From Nonomuraea sp. SBT364 (GTDB lineage: Bacteria > Actinomycetota > Actinomycetes > Streptosporangiales > Streptosporangiaceae), in assembly GCF_001083785.1 (NCBI RefSeq), contig NZ_LAVL01000034.1, positions 1-64,000 on the forward strand: a stretch of 64,000 nucleotides of DNA, given 5' to 3'. Each line of letters starts with the position of its first letter. The stretch's first letter is position 1. The notes below the pieces were generated by a model, which saw nothing but the letters and a program-made list of their open reading frames with translations, had not been told where the DNA came from and did no database searches. The position numbers were made by a program, and so were the translations under genes. This document shows positions 55,142 through 63,553 of this stretch, one piece after another.

Positions 55142-55735
55142 TCAGTCCTCCAGCGGTTCCGCGCCGAGGAACGGCAGGTTCGGCAGGTCCGGGGAGAAGG
55201 TCAGCCCGGTGATCCGGGCGGCCAGGGCGAACGCCCGCTCGATCGGGTGGTCGGTGTCGGCGTCGGCGGCAGGGTCCAGGCCGGCCTCGCGCATCTCGGC
55301 GGCGAAGCGGTCCGGGTCGGTGCCCGAGCGGATGTCCGGATACCGAGGGTCGAAGGTGACGACCGGCGTGCCGTCGACGATGTAGGCGAAGGTGTCCTGG
55401 GCGTAGTCGTGGCGGCAGACCGACACGACCTCGGTCCGCCGTGAGACCGGGCCGTAGACGTCGTGGTCGACGGCGAGCTGCCAGCCTCCGGGTTCGACGA
55501 CCACGGCCCACTCGCCGAGTTTCGTGGCGCCGATGTAGCCGGCGGCGTCGTCCCGCATGCTGTCGATCGAGCGCTCGTCCAGGTCGCCGAACGCCACCTC
55601 CTCGATGGTGTCCTCATTCACGCCGAATCGGCGCAGGACCTCGTCCGGGGAGAGGTTGCGTACGAAGGAGACGCAGTAGATGTCGCCCAGCGTCTCGGAG
55701 CCGGGGAAGGGGGCGGGGGGCGCGGTCATGCTCAC
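55142..55735 (-). CDS. DUF6461-like protein of unknown function
   Basis: A 197-aa soluble protein on the opposite strand. It has an IYCVSFVRNLSPDEVLRRFG start, a WAVVVEPGGWQL segment and a YAQDTFAYIVDG segment. This layout resembles DUF6461 proteins, which are frequent in actinomycetes. I cannot assign a function. The frame starts at 55735; a second Met two codons on is also possible. The convergent orientation to the TEII gene and a different gene density mark the end of the biosynthetic cluster. Confidence 0.7.
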   Translation of the reverse strand: MSMTAPPAPFPGSETLGDIYCVSFVRNLSPDEVLRRFGVNEDTIEEVAFGDLDERSIDSMRDDAAGYIGATKLGEWAVVVEPGGWQLAVDHDVYGPVSRRTEVVSVCRHDYAQDTFAYIVDGTPVVTFDPRYPDIRSGTDPDRFAAEMREAGLDPAADADTDHPIERAFALAARITGLTFSPDLPNLPFLGAEPLED

Positions 55736-55898
55736 TCCTTGATCGGTGTGAGCGGCATGATGGCAGACGCGGCCGACGAAATGCCGCCGGCGCGGCGGGC
55801 TGAGAAACAGGTCACACGAAACCTATACAAACCGGACAGAAGGCCATAATCTCTACTTGTCCCAGTCGGGGGACGACTGGGACACCAAAGCATTCGGT
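55736..55898 (-). promoter_or_regulatory. Intergenic region between two minus-strand genes
   Basis: 163 bp upstream of the DUF6461-like gene, AT-richer around 55,805-55,860. A single GTATAGG (minus strand, 55811-55817) has no partner 11 bp away. It probably holds the promoter of the minus-strand gene. Confidence 0.3.
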
Positions 55899-57200
55899 TC
55901 AGCTCTGCTTGCGCTGCATGATCGCCGATATCACCAGCAGCGCCACGGGGACGAGCAGGCCCAGAGCCAGGTCCTTGGGCTCGATGAGCCGGGCGAGCAG
56001 CCCGGCGGTGCCGCCCAGGCTGAAGGTGGCCAGCACGACCCAGGCCCAGTGCCTGCGGGCCCAGCGCAGCGGATGCGGTCCCGGCCGGGCCGGCAGCAGG
56101 GGCTTCAGGACCGTTCCCAGCGGCAGGTCGCGGTTGCCCTGGCGGATCACGATGACGCCGTCCGCCCAGACGATCCGGTCCGCGGCGCGCGCGAGCGGTA
56201 GCGCGCGGAACCCGGCGAGCGTCTCCACGCACGGCCACACGCCCCACAGCGTGAGGTTCATGTCGTGGTTGTTGGGCCACGAGCCGTCCTCGCACTGGTC
56301 GGTGACGATGCGGTGGACGGCCTCCGACAGCCGGGCCAGCACGTCCGGCTCGGGCGCCCGGGGGTGGCGCATGAGGGCCGTGGCGGCGACCGGCAGCGCG
56401 TAGTGCATGAGCGGCGGGGGCCGCCAGATCTCGTTTCCGGCGGCGGTCGGCAGCACCACCGCGGTGCTCTCGACCCGATTGCGCTTCTCGTCCAGCGAAC
56501 CGGTGTCGACGTGTTCGAGCAGCCAGTCGAACCGGCCGCTCAGCCGTTCGTCCGCCGGGTCGGCCCCGGCCTCCAGCAGCGTCGTCAGAGCCATCGCCGT
56601 GTGTGCCACGCGTGGTGCGGCGCTGCCCGGTTCGGCCCCCCAGGCCTGCGGGAACAGGCGCTGGTCGAGGAGCCAGGCCACGCCCGGCTCGATGGCCGGA
56701 TCGTACGGCGCCGCGGCCACGAGGGCGCGGATCGCCAGGCAGGTGAGCCAGGTTCGCGGCGGGCAGTCGGCGAAAGATCCCCAGCCGCCCGAAGGGTGGC
56801 GGTTGTGCCGAAGCCACTCCACCGCGCGCGCCAGGTCGGGGGAGTCGGGGCGGGAGTCGCACCGGAGCGTCGCCAGGCATCGGATCACCCAGGCCGTCGC
56901 CTCGACGACGGGCCGCTCACCGCTGGTGTTGGTCCACCAGCCGCCGTCGACGCGGGGATCGTCGGCCTTGAGCTGCCGCGCCCGGAGGAAGGCGAGGGCG
57001 TCGGTGAGGTGGTGGGGGGTCTCGCCCGCGGCGTGGAAGGCCAGCAGCGCCACGGCGGTGGCGGTCGCGCCCGGGGGAGGAGTTTCGAGCATGTGATACC
57101 AGCCGCCACCGCCTGCGGGGCTTTCCGCGTACGTCCGGCGCAGCAGGCTCATCGACCGGCGCAGCGCACCCTCCACCTGGGTCAGATCTATCTCGGACAT
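55899..57200 (-). CDS. Prenyltransferase/squalene-oxidase-type toroid repeat protein with C-terminal membrane helices
   Basis: A 433-aa protein. From the N-terminus it shows repeated QW-like blocks (GGWWTNTSGERPVVEATAW, GGWGSFADCPPRTW, QAWGAEPG, GSWPNNHDMNL), the alpha/alpha-toroid pattern of squalene-hopene-cyclase-like proteins. Two hydrophobic helices end the chain (about residues 375-425). I do not see the DxDD protonation motif of cyclases, so a catalytic role is doubtful. The ATG at 57200 was chosen because AAAGGG lies 5 nt before it. The gene is divergent from the HIT gene. The function is unknown. Confidence 0.65.
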   Translation of the reverse strand: MSEIDLTQVEGALRRSMSLLRRTYAESPAGGGGWYHMLETPPPGATATAVALLAFHAAGETPHHLTDALAFLRARQLKADDPRVDGGWWTNTSGERPVVEATAWVIRCLATLRCDSRPDSPDLARAVEWLRHNRHPSGGWGSFADCPPRTWLTCLAIRALVAAAPYDPAIEPGVAWLLDQRLFPQAWGAEPGSAAPRVAHTAMALTTLLEAGADPADERLSGRFDWLLEHVDTGSLDEKRNRVESTAVVLPTAAGNEIWRPPPLMHYALPVAATALMRHPRAPEPDVLARLSEAVHRIVTDQCEDGSWPNNHDMNLTLWGVWPCVETLAGFRALPLARAADRIVWADGVIVIRQGNRDLPLGTVLKPLLPARPGPHPLRWARRHWAWVVLATFSLGGTAGLLARLIEPKDLALGLLVPVALLVISAIMQRKQS

Positions 57201-57282
57201 CGAGCCCTTTCGTGCCGGGCCACCTGAGATCTTGCACGCATCGTACCTATTGATGGTGTTGCCGGGGATGGAGCAGTTGAAT

Positions 57283-58440
57283 ATGTTTGGTGAGCCTTTC
57301 GTAATTGATCTGGATAAATCCATATTTTCGGCGTCCCTTTTGGAGTGGGAGCGCATGGATGAGGGCGACACGATGGTCATCGGCGGAACCCCGCGATGGG
57401 CCGACTCCCTCCGGAACGGGGCGGGACTGGTGCATCTGGGATCGTCGCCGGACGGCTACGCGGTGGAGGGGACCGTGGTCAGAAGGCCCGCAGGCCGGGC
57501 GCTGCCGTACCCCTCGGAGTTCTTCCGGCGCGTCCACTGCGACCTGACGACGGGCGCCCATCTCGCCGAGCGGGCGCTCTCGCTCGCCGCTCCGGGCGGG
57601 ACCGTGATGCTGGGGCCGGTGCCGCGGGCCGAAAGCGCGTCCTGGCTGGAACGCATGAACGCGGCGGGACTCACCGGAGCGGAAAAGGACGGGACGGTAA
57701 TAGGGCGGAAAGGAGCGCAAGGACGGGCCGGGGATGCGGATTGTGTTTTCTGCGCCCGTTATCGATTCCGGATGAACGCCGACGCCGGGGTGCCCGGTGC
57801 GGCGGGCGTGCTGTGGGGGGACGACGACCTCTGGTGCGTCCCGGATCTCGCGCCGCTGCGGCAGGGGCATCTGCTGCTGGTGTCCACCGCGCACCACCCG
57901 TGTTTCGGCGCGTGCCCGCCGGAACTGCTCGGCAAGCTCGCCGCCTGCCGCGCCCTGGTGACCGGCGTGCTCACCAGCGTGTACGGGGTGCCCGTCACCT
58001 TCTTCGAGCACGGCCCGGCGACCTCGCAGGGAGCCGGCGCCTGCATCGACCACGCCCACCTGCACTGCGTGCCCGGGCTGCCGTCGCTGCGCGGCAGGGT
58101 CGAGGCCGAAGGGCTGCGGGCCGGGCCGTACGAGGTGACGGGCCTCTACCGCCGCCGGACCTCCTACCTCTACGTCGAGGACGAGGCGGGCCCGGCCGTC
58201 TACCCGTGCCGTACGCCGCTGCCCTCGCAGTTCCTGAGGAAGGCCGCCGCCGGTGGACGGCCGTGGCGCTGGCAGGAGACCTACGGCACGCCGGCGACGC
58301 GCGAGCTCTTCCTGGCGACCTTGCGCGCGCTGCTGCCGTGGGCCGACCGGCTGCTGAGCGGCCAGGCGGACAGCAGCCACCGCAGCTCCGCCGCGGTCAC
58401 GGCGTCACCGAACCCCATGGACTCGGGGGCGCGCTCGTAG
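57283..58440 (+). CDS. HIT-domain protein with methyltransferase-like N-terminal segment
   Basis: About 385 aa. The C-terminal two thirds begin with CVFCARY and carry HAHLHCVP, the HxHxH motif of histidine-triad nucleotide hydrolases/transferases. The N-terminal part (DTMVIGGTPRW, CDLTTGAHLAERALSLAAPGGTVMLG) looks like the back half of a Rossmann methyltransferase. GGAG at 57270-57273 favours the ATG at 57283; other in-frame starts exist at 57232 and 57268. The last 160 nt overlap the convergent PfkB gene. The role is unknown; nucleotide or sugar-nucleotide chemistry is suggested by the HIT, PfkB and Nudix neighbours. Confidence 0.68.
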   Translation: MFGEPFVIDLDKSIFSASLLEWERMDEGDTMVIGGTPRWADSLRNGAGLVHLGSSPDGYAVEGTVVRRPAGRALPYPSEFFRRVHCDLTTGAHLAERALSLAAPGGTVMLGPVPRAESASWLERMNAAGLTGAEKDGTVIGRKGAQGRAGDADCVFCARYRFRMNADAGVPGAAGVLWGDDDLWCVPDLAPLRQGHLLLVSTAHHPCFGACPPELLGKLAACRALVTGVLTSVYGVPVTFFEHGPATSQGAGACIDHAHLHCVPGLPSLRGRVEAEGLRAGPYEVTGLYRRRTSYLYVEDEAGPAVYPCRTPLPSQFLRKAAAGGRPWRWQETYGTPATRELFLATLRALLPWADRLLSGQADSSHRSSAAVTASPNPMDSGARS

Positions 58441-59252
58441 CCGGTCTCGTAGTCGCGGTGCGCGAGGCCGTGATGGTAGACCGTGGACCGGCCCATGTTG
58501 CCGGCCCCCGACCGGATGAGCCACACCGGACGGCCCGGCACCGCCGCGTCGAGATGCGGGAAGAGCTGGGCCGGGGTCGCGCACCGCGTGCCGAGCAGGC
58601 CGTTGAGCGTCTGCAGCTCGCCCACGACGACGTCGGCCGTGTTCAGCGCGGGCAGCCACCGGCGGGCGTCCAGGCGCAGGTGGATGTCGTGGGGCACCAT
58701 GTCGACGCAGACCAGGGCGCCGCCGGACCGGGCGATGCCCGCCGCCTCCAGCACCGCCTCCGCCGACCGCGGATAGAGGAGCTCGTACCCGGTCAGGAAC
58801 AGGACGTCCGCCGAGGCGATCGCCCGGCCGGCCGCGCGCACGTCCGAGGGCGCGAGCAACTGCCCTTCCGGCAGCGCCTCGGCGACCATGAGCCGCACCC
58901 CGTCGCCCGGCTCCGCGTCGCGCACCACCACGACGCGGCCGGTGGAGACGCCCTCCACGACAGTGAGACGCGGCTCGACGCCCAGGGCGGCCAGCTCGGC
59001 CAGGATCGTCTCGGTGAACGCGTCCCGGCCGATCCTGGCTACCAGCTCGACCCGGTCGAAGTGGTGGACCGCCTGCCGTGCCAGGCCGAGTGCCACCCCG
59101 GCGGGCGTGATGTGGACCGGCGCGTAATGCAGGCGGTTGGTGTCGAGCTCGCCGAAGCGCAGGGAGTCGAGGCGGACGCGGATGTCCATGCGGATCTCCC
59201 CGACGACGACCAGGCTGCCCGCCCGGTCACCGGACGGCACGGCGGCCGTCAT
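58281..59252 (-). CDS. PfkB-family carbohydrate kinase
   Basis: A 323-aa ribokinase-like protein: VVGEIRMDIRV at the N-terminus, HITPAGVALGLARQA (substrate region), VARIGRDAFTE, and near the C-terminus MGFGDAV, where PfkB kinases have GAGD with the catalytic Asp (kept here). The substrate is unknown. The ATG at 59252 overlaps the Nudix stop by 4 nt, so the two are co-expressed. Its 3' end overlaps the convergent HIT gene by 160 nt. Confidence 0.8.
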   Translation of the reverse strand: MTAAVPSGDRAGSLVVVGEIRMDIRVRLDSLRFGELDTNRLHYAPVHITPAGVALGLARQAVHHFDRVELVARIGRDAFTETILAELAALGVEPRLTVVEGVSTGRVVVVRDAEPGDGVRLMVAEALPEGQLLAPSDVRAAGRAIASADVLFLTGYELLYPRSAEAVLEAAGIARSGGALVCVDMVPHDIHLRLDARRWLPALNTADVVVGELQTLNGLLGTRCATPAQLFPHLDAAVPGRPVWLIRSGAGNMGRSTVYHHGLAHRDYETGYERAPESMGFGDAVTAAELRWLLSAWPLSSRSAHGSSARKVARKSSRVAGVP

Positions 59253-59812
59253 GCCGAGAGGGAGTCGGCGAGACCCTGCCTGTGCAGGCGGACGAAATGC
59301 TCGACGGCCAGGTCCATCCCGGGAATGAGCCGGTATCCGGGTAGCTCGCCGAGCGCCACCCAGCGGACCTCGCTGATGTGGTCGCCGGGCACCTGATGGG
59401 CGGGGGAAAGGCGGCGGGACAGGGGTTTGCAGATCCGGCCCACCGCGATCGCGCGGACCGGGGAGCGGCCCCCGTCGCGCATGAGCCAGTCCCACATGTG
59501 GAACGGCGGCCCCGGCTCGATGTCGATGCCCGATTCCTCGCGTACTTCGCGGACGATGTGCTCATCCAGCCCTTCGGCCGGTTGCATGCGCCCGCCCGGC
59601 GCCTCCCACAGGCCCGGATGGTAAGGGTCGTCGGCCGATTTGCGCACCAGGAGCAGCCGGCCGTCGTCGGCCGTGAAGGCTTTCTGCACGAAGGTGACAT
59701 GGACATGCCGGCGGCTTGCGCGATCCGCCCCGGTAAGGCCGCTCAGAAGCTGCTTCGCCACGGATTCCACCCCTGCTGAATAGGGAACATCCTTGCGTGA
59801 GCCGGCGCCCAA
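59249..59812 (-). CDS. Nudix hydrolase
   Basis: About 187 aa if the TTG at 59812 is used; GTG codons at 59770 and 59761 are shorter alternatives. The Nudix box is complete: GG at the start of GGRMQPAEGLDE, then REVREESGID, matching Gx5Ex7REUxEExGU. It hydrolyses nucleoside-diphosphate-linked substrates; the exact one is unknown. It is translationally coupled to the PfkB kinase gene. Confidence 0.8.
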   Translation of the reverse strand: MGAGSRKDVPYSAGVESVAKQLLSGLTGADRASRRHVHVTFVQKAFTADDGRLLLVRKSADDPYHPGLWEAPGGRMQPAEGLDEHIVREVREESGIDIEPGPPFHMWDWLMRDGGRSPVRAIAVGRICKPLSRRLSPAHQVPGDHISEVRWVALGELPGYRLIPGMDLAVEHFVRLHRQGLADSLSA

Positions 59813-60061
59813 CCATAGCGCCCTTTCATTCTTCGCAAGCCTTGAACGCGCGGCTGCCTGCGATTCTCCGGATGAAAATGAGCGAATCTTGTATTTGCCA
59901 GTATCAGACTAAAGACGATGGAATGCCAGTGCGGTCCCCGGGCCGAGTTTCGCCGATATTAAAAGGTGTGATTCGGGCGGCTGAATGCTGCCGTGCCGAT
60001 CGACTGTGGCCTCTCCGGTCTTGATCTTCAGCGCGTTCGCTGGGAGCTTGTCGGGGTGTCC
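59813..60061 (+). promoter_or_regulatory. AT-richer divergent intergenic region
   Basis: 249 bp between the minus-strand Nudix gene and the plus-strand membrane protein. It is low in GC for this window (for example ATCTTGTATTTGCC near 59,888 and GATATTAAAAGG near 59,957). It probably holds both promoters. I found no clear operator or RNA element. Confidence 0.3.
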
Positions 60062-62383
60062 ATGTGGAGTCGCGTTCTCTTGAAAGGGCTGGCCGTCGTG
60101 CTGCCGGCCGCCGCGCTGGCCGGGCTCGGGGCGTACGCCGTGTCGCTGGGTGGGCCCGACCTGCGGGAGGCGCTGGCGTCCGCGCCGCCGGAGGCCACCT
60201 CGGTCACGGTCAGCGGGCTGATCACGACCGAGACGTTCCCCCGCATCGACGGGATCGTCCGCGAGCGGACCGGTGCGGCGCTGGCCGGGACGGCGGGCGA
60301 GGCGAGCATCCGGCTCCACTCCGACGCCTACGCGATGCCGGGCCAGGAGAACCAGCGCCGGCCCGAGCGGCTCAGGTTCGACAGCATGAGCGACCTGCGC
60401 GAGCACGCCAGGCTCGTCGCGGGTGCCTGGCCGGCGTACGGCGGCGACACCGTGCAGGCCGTCGTCTCGCAGCGGGCCGCCACGCTCGCCAGGCTGCGCG
60501 CCGGGCAGGAGTTCACCGCCCAGGGACGCATCGACGGCAAGCCGGTGAAGGTCAGGATCACCGGCATCTACCTGCTGGAGGACGCGCACGGGCCGCGCTG
60601 GGCGGACGATCCGATGCTGGCGTGGGGCATCGACGAACGCGACTACTACACCACCTACGGCCCGCTGATGGTCGACCAGCGGACCTTCCTCGACCGCTTC
60701 GCCACCAACGTCAAGGCGTCCTGGACCTTCGTCCCCGACCTGCGCGCCGGCGACTCGCGGGCGATCGCCGCCGGCCTCGCGGGCCTGCGTCAGAGCCTGC
60801 TGGACGCGGGCTGCGCCGACTGCACCCCGCGAAGCGCGCTGCCCGCGACGGTGGCCAGGCTCGGCACCGTCGCGGCGACCTCGCGGGCGGCCGTGCTCGG
60901 GCTGGCCGGCGTGCTCGGCGTGGCGTCCCTGCTGCTGCTCGTGCGGCGGCCGGGCGTGCGCGGGGTGTCGGTCGCGCTGGCCGCCGCCCTCGTCGTCACC
61001 ACCGTGTCCACGGCCGCCACCTGGCGGACCTCGCAGGCCGACCAGGCGAGCCACCGGGCGGGCGCCGACCTGCGGCTGTACGGTCCGGCGGAGGGCGGCA
61101 GGCCGCACGCGCTCGGGCGCGGCAGCGCGTTCGCCGCGCTGCCCGGCGTGACCGCCGCCGTGCCCGCCTACCGGGCGACGGTCGTGGTCGACAAGCACGA
61201 CGCCACGCTCGTCGGCCTCGACGCCGACCGCCTCGCCCAGGCGTACCGCATCCGCCCCGACCTGTCCGAAGGCACGGTCGCCGAACTGGCCGCCGGGCTC
61301 GCCGCCGGACGCCCGGCACTCGGCGGGCTGCCCGTGCCCGGCACGCCGCGCTCGCTCGTCGTCGAGGCCGAGACGCCCGACGGGCCGCTGCCGCTGGACC
61401 TGGTGGTGTCCGACGCCCTCGGCGCCTGGCACGGCGTGCCCGTGCCGCCGCTGCGCACCGGCGCCACCGAGGTGGACCTGTCCGGGCTGGCCGGTCCCGG
61501 CGAGGAGATCGCCTACCCGCTGACCGTCCGCGGCTTCCTCGGCCGGGTCGTGGACGGCACCCCCCGCACCGCCACCGTGACCGCCCTGCGCGCCGGCGAC
61601 CGGAAGCTGGCGCTGCCCGGCGGACAGCGGTGGACGGGCGGCGAGCAGGTCGGCGACGGGCTGTTCACCCTGCGGGTGGCCGACACCGCGGTCACCGTGC
61701 GGCCGGTGCCCGACGCCGTGCCCGCCGACGGGCCGCTGCCCGTCGTCGTCACCGCCGACCTGGCCGCCGCGCACGACCTGGCGACCGGCCGGGAATCGGT
61801 CATCGTGCTGGAACGCCGGCCCCTGCGCGTCAAGGTCGCCGGCATCGTCGACCGGCTGCCCGCGACCACGCCCGAACTCCCCGCCATCCTCGCCGACTGG
61901 CCGACCCTCCAGGTCCGCGCGCTGGCCGCCGGCAGGCTGCCGGAGCCCGCGACCGACTGGTGGCTCGTCACCGGCGACCCCGGACGCGCCCGCGCCGAGC
62001 TGGCCGCGCACACCGGCTGGGACGTCACGGTGGCCGGCTGGCGCGACCTGGCCGCCCCGCTCGCCGCCGGCCAGCGGGCCGCGCTCGCGCTCGGCCTGGC
62101 CGCCGCGCTCGCCGTCCTGATCCTGGCCGCGCTGCTGGCGGGGGCGCGGGCCCTCTGGTTCGCGGCCGGCGGGGTGACGGCCGGCCTCGCGCTGGCGTAC
62201 GTGGCCGTCCCCGTGCTGGTACGCGACGGGCAGGCGGCCGCCGTCACGCCGGATCCCGCGCTGGACCTGGCCTGGCCGGTGGCCGTGGCCGTCCTGGTGC
62301 TGCTCGCCGGGCTGTCCGGGCTGGCCCAGCTCAGACGCGCTCGCCCCCGTCCGCACCCCGCGGCAGTGCCGGTACGGGCATAG
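60062..62383 (+). CDS. FtsX-like membrane protein with large extracytoplasmic domains
   Basis: About 773 aa. One N-terminal helix (about residues 5-27) is followed by an extracytoplasmic region of about 240 aa, two adjacent helices (about 275-320), a second extracytoplasmic region of about 350 aa and three C-terminal helices (about 675-760). The outline is that of MacB/FtsX-type ABC permeases, but there are fewer helices than the usual duplicated FtsX modules, and no ATPase gene is adjacent. The ATG at 60062 is used; GTG 60056 is possible. It may be a degenerate or orphan permease. Confidence 0.6.
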   Translation: MWSRVLLKGLAVVLPAAALAGLGAYAVSLGGPDLREALASAPPEATSVTVSGLITTETFPRIDGIVRERTGAALAGTAGEASIRLHSDAYAMPGQENQRRPERLRFDSMSDLREHARLVAGAWPAYGGDTVQAVVSQRAATLARLRAGQEFTAQGRIDGKPVKVRITGIYLLEDAHGPRWADDPMLAWGIDERDYYTTYGPLMVDQRTFLDRFATNVKASWTFVPDLRAGDSRAIAAGLAGLRQSLLDAGCADCTPRSALPATVARLGTVAATSRAAVLGLAGVLGVASLLLLVRRPGVRGVSVALAAALVVTTVSTAATWRTSQADQASHRAGADLRLYGPAEGGRPHALGRGSAFAALPGVTAAVPAYRATVVVDKHDATLVGLDADRLAQAYRIRPDLSEGTVAELAAGLAAGRPALGGLPVPGTPRSLVVEAETPDGPLPLDLVVSDALGAWHGVPVPPLRTGATEVDLSGLAGPGEEIAYPLTVRGFLGRVVDGTPRTATVTALRAGDRKLALPGGQRWTGGEQVGDGLFTLRVADTAVTVRPVPDAVPADGPLPVVVTADLAAAHDLATGRESVIVLERRPLRVKVAGIVDRLPATTPELPAILADWPTLQVRALAAGRLPEPATDWWLVTGDPGRARAELAAHTGWDVTVAGWRDLAAPLAAGQRAALALGLAAALAVLILAALLAGARALWFAAGGVTAGLALAYVAVPVLVRDGQAAAVTPDPALDLAWPVAVAVLVLLAGLSGLAQLRRARPRPHPAAVPVRA

Positions 62384-62435
62384 CGCCGCATTCCACGGAC
62401 AACCGGCGGCGGTGCCGGCCCAGTCCCGTCGGAGG

Positions 62436-62768
62436 TCATCGCCCGGGCGGCACGGCCATCTCCCCGAGCTCGGACCAGCCGTCCTGCGGGATCGTCGTGT
62501 TGACGATCCGCGGCGTCTCGGCCAGGTGCGGCGGCAGCGTCCGCCGCGCCTCCCGGAAGTGGTCGGACTGCACGTGCGCCGCACCGGCGTCGGCATCCCG
62601 GAACGCCTCGACCAGGACGAACTCGTTCGGGTCGTCGAGGCTGCGCGACCAGTCGAACCACAGGCACCCGGGCTCACCCCGGGTCGCGGCGGTGAACTCC
62701 GCGGTGATCTCCGCCCACCGGGCGGCGGACTCGGGCAGGACGCGGAACTTCGCGGTGATGAAGATCAT
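62436..62768 (-). CDS. Antibiotic biosynthesis monooxygenase (ABM) domain protein
   Basis: A 110-aa single ABM-fold protein: MIFITAKFRVLPESAARW, EPGCLWFDWSRSLDDPNEF and HVQSDHFREA are typical of YgiN-like quinol monooxygenases. These are small dimeric cofactor-free oxygenases or stress proteins. It is divergent from the VOC gene and separate from the NRPS cluster, so a link to the lipopeptide is unlikely. Confidence 0.82.
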   Translation of the reverse strand: MIFITAKFRVLPESAARWAEITAEFTAATRGEPGCLWFDWSRSLDDPNEFVLVEAFRDADAGAAHVQSDHFREARRTLPPHLAETPRIVNTTIPQDGWSELGEMAVPPGR

Positions 62769-62907
62769 CGGCTCTCCTCGGCTCTAGGAGAACGATCGTA
62801 TGGGGCACGGCGCGAAAAACTTCCCGGCGGCGTGTCGATCCGGCGGCCGGTCGTTCGACGCCCTGGTGGCGGGGGACGTTCCCCCCCGTGAGCGAGAGGA
62901 CGACGTC

Positions 62908-63363
62908 ATGCAGAAGATCACGACCTACCTGTGGTTCGACAAGGAGGCCGAGGAGGCCGCCACCTTCTACACCTCGCTGTTCCCCGGTTCCCGGATCGGC
63001 GACGTGCAGCGCTACCCCGAGGGCGGGGTGATGACGGTGACGTTCGAGCTGGCCGGGCAGCGCTACATCGCGCTGAACGGCGGCCCGGAGTTCAAGTTCA
63101 CCGAGGCGATCTCCCTGTACGTGGACTGCGAGTCCCAGGAGGAGGTCGACGAGCTGTGGGCCAGGCTGACCGAGGGCGGCGAGGAGAGCCAGTGCGGCTG
63201 GCTCAAGGACCGCTACGGCCTGTCCTGGCAGATCATCCCCCGGGCGCTGACCGACCTGATCGGCGGCTCCGACCCGGCGACCTCCGCCCGGGTCGTGCAG
63301 GCCATGCTCGGCATGAAGAAGATCGAGGTTCAGGGCCTGCTGGACGCGGCCGCGCGTACCTGA
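62908..63363 (+). CDS. VOC/PhnB-like (glyoxalase-fold) protein
   Basis: A 151-aa protein of the PhnB/3-demethylubiquinone-methyltransferase-like VOC family: ITTYLWFDKEAEEAATFYTSLFPGS, QRYIALNGGPEFKFTEA and GWLKDRYGLSWQIIP (each a conserved block). The ATG at 62908 follows GAGAGGA. The substrate is unknown. It is a single-gene transcript ending before the palindrome at 63406. Confidence 0.85.
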   Translation: MQKITTYLWFDKEAEEAATFYTSLFPGSRIGDVQRYPEGGVMTVTFELAGQRYIALNGGPEFKFTEAISLYVDCESQEEVDELWARLTEGGEESQCGWLKDRYGLSWQIIPRALTDLIGGSDPATSARVVQAMLGMKKIEVQGLLDAAART

Positions 63364-63405
63364 CACGTGCCTGACCAGGGCGTGTTCCACCGGCGGCGCT
63401 CCCCG

Positions 63406-63425
63406 GGGCGGGGGCGCCCCCGCCC
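63406..63425 (+). terminator. Perfect 20-bp GC palindrome, probable terminator
   Basis: GGGCGGGGGC followed directly by GCCCCCGCCC, 43 bp after the VOC stop. A second hairpin GCCCT-GTC-AGGGC (63422-63434) overlaps its end. There is no U-tract. The position fits termination of the VOC transcript. Confidence 0.5.
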
Positions 63426-63509
63426 TGTCAGGGCGTACAAAACTGTTTTGACAACACTGAGTTGTGACAGTTCCGGATTTTGGCTGGTCCGAAAAGGGGA
63501 TTCTGTTGA

Positions 63510-63532
63510 TATAAGCGGTGGGAGCGCTCCCG
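63510..63532 (+). promoter_or_regulatory. -10-like element and CebR-like palindromic operator before the S8 peptidase gene
   Basis: TGGGAGCGCTCCCG at 63519-63532 matches the CebR/CelR operator consensus TGGGAGCGCTCCCA at 13 of 14 positions. TATAAG (63510-63515) ends 3 bp upstream, so a LacI-family repressor bound here would cover the transcription start. Further upstream, AACTGT...ACAGTT and ACAAC-ACTGA-GTTGT inverted repeats lie at about 63,440-63,475. Confidence 0.6.
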
Positions 63533-63553
63533 ATTACGAATGAGAGTGAAACA

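Noticed and set aside
62436-63363. The ABM monooxygenase and VOC-fold proteins as tailoring enzymes of the lipopeptide.
   Set aside because: They lie about 8 kb beyond the last cluster gene, divergently transcribed, among unrelated genes. Both families are common in ordinary chromosome.
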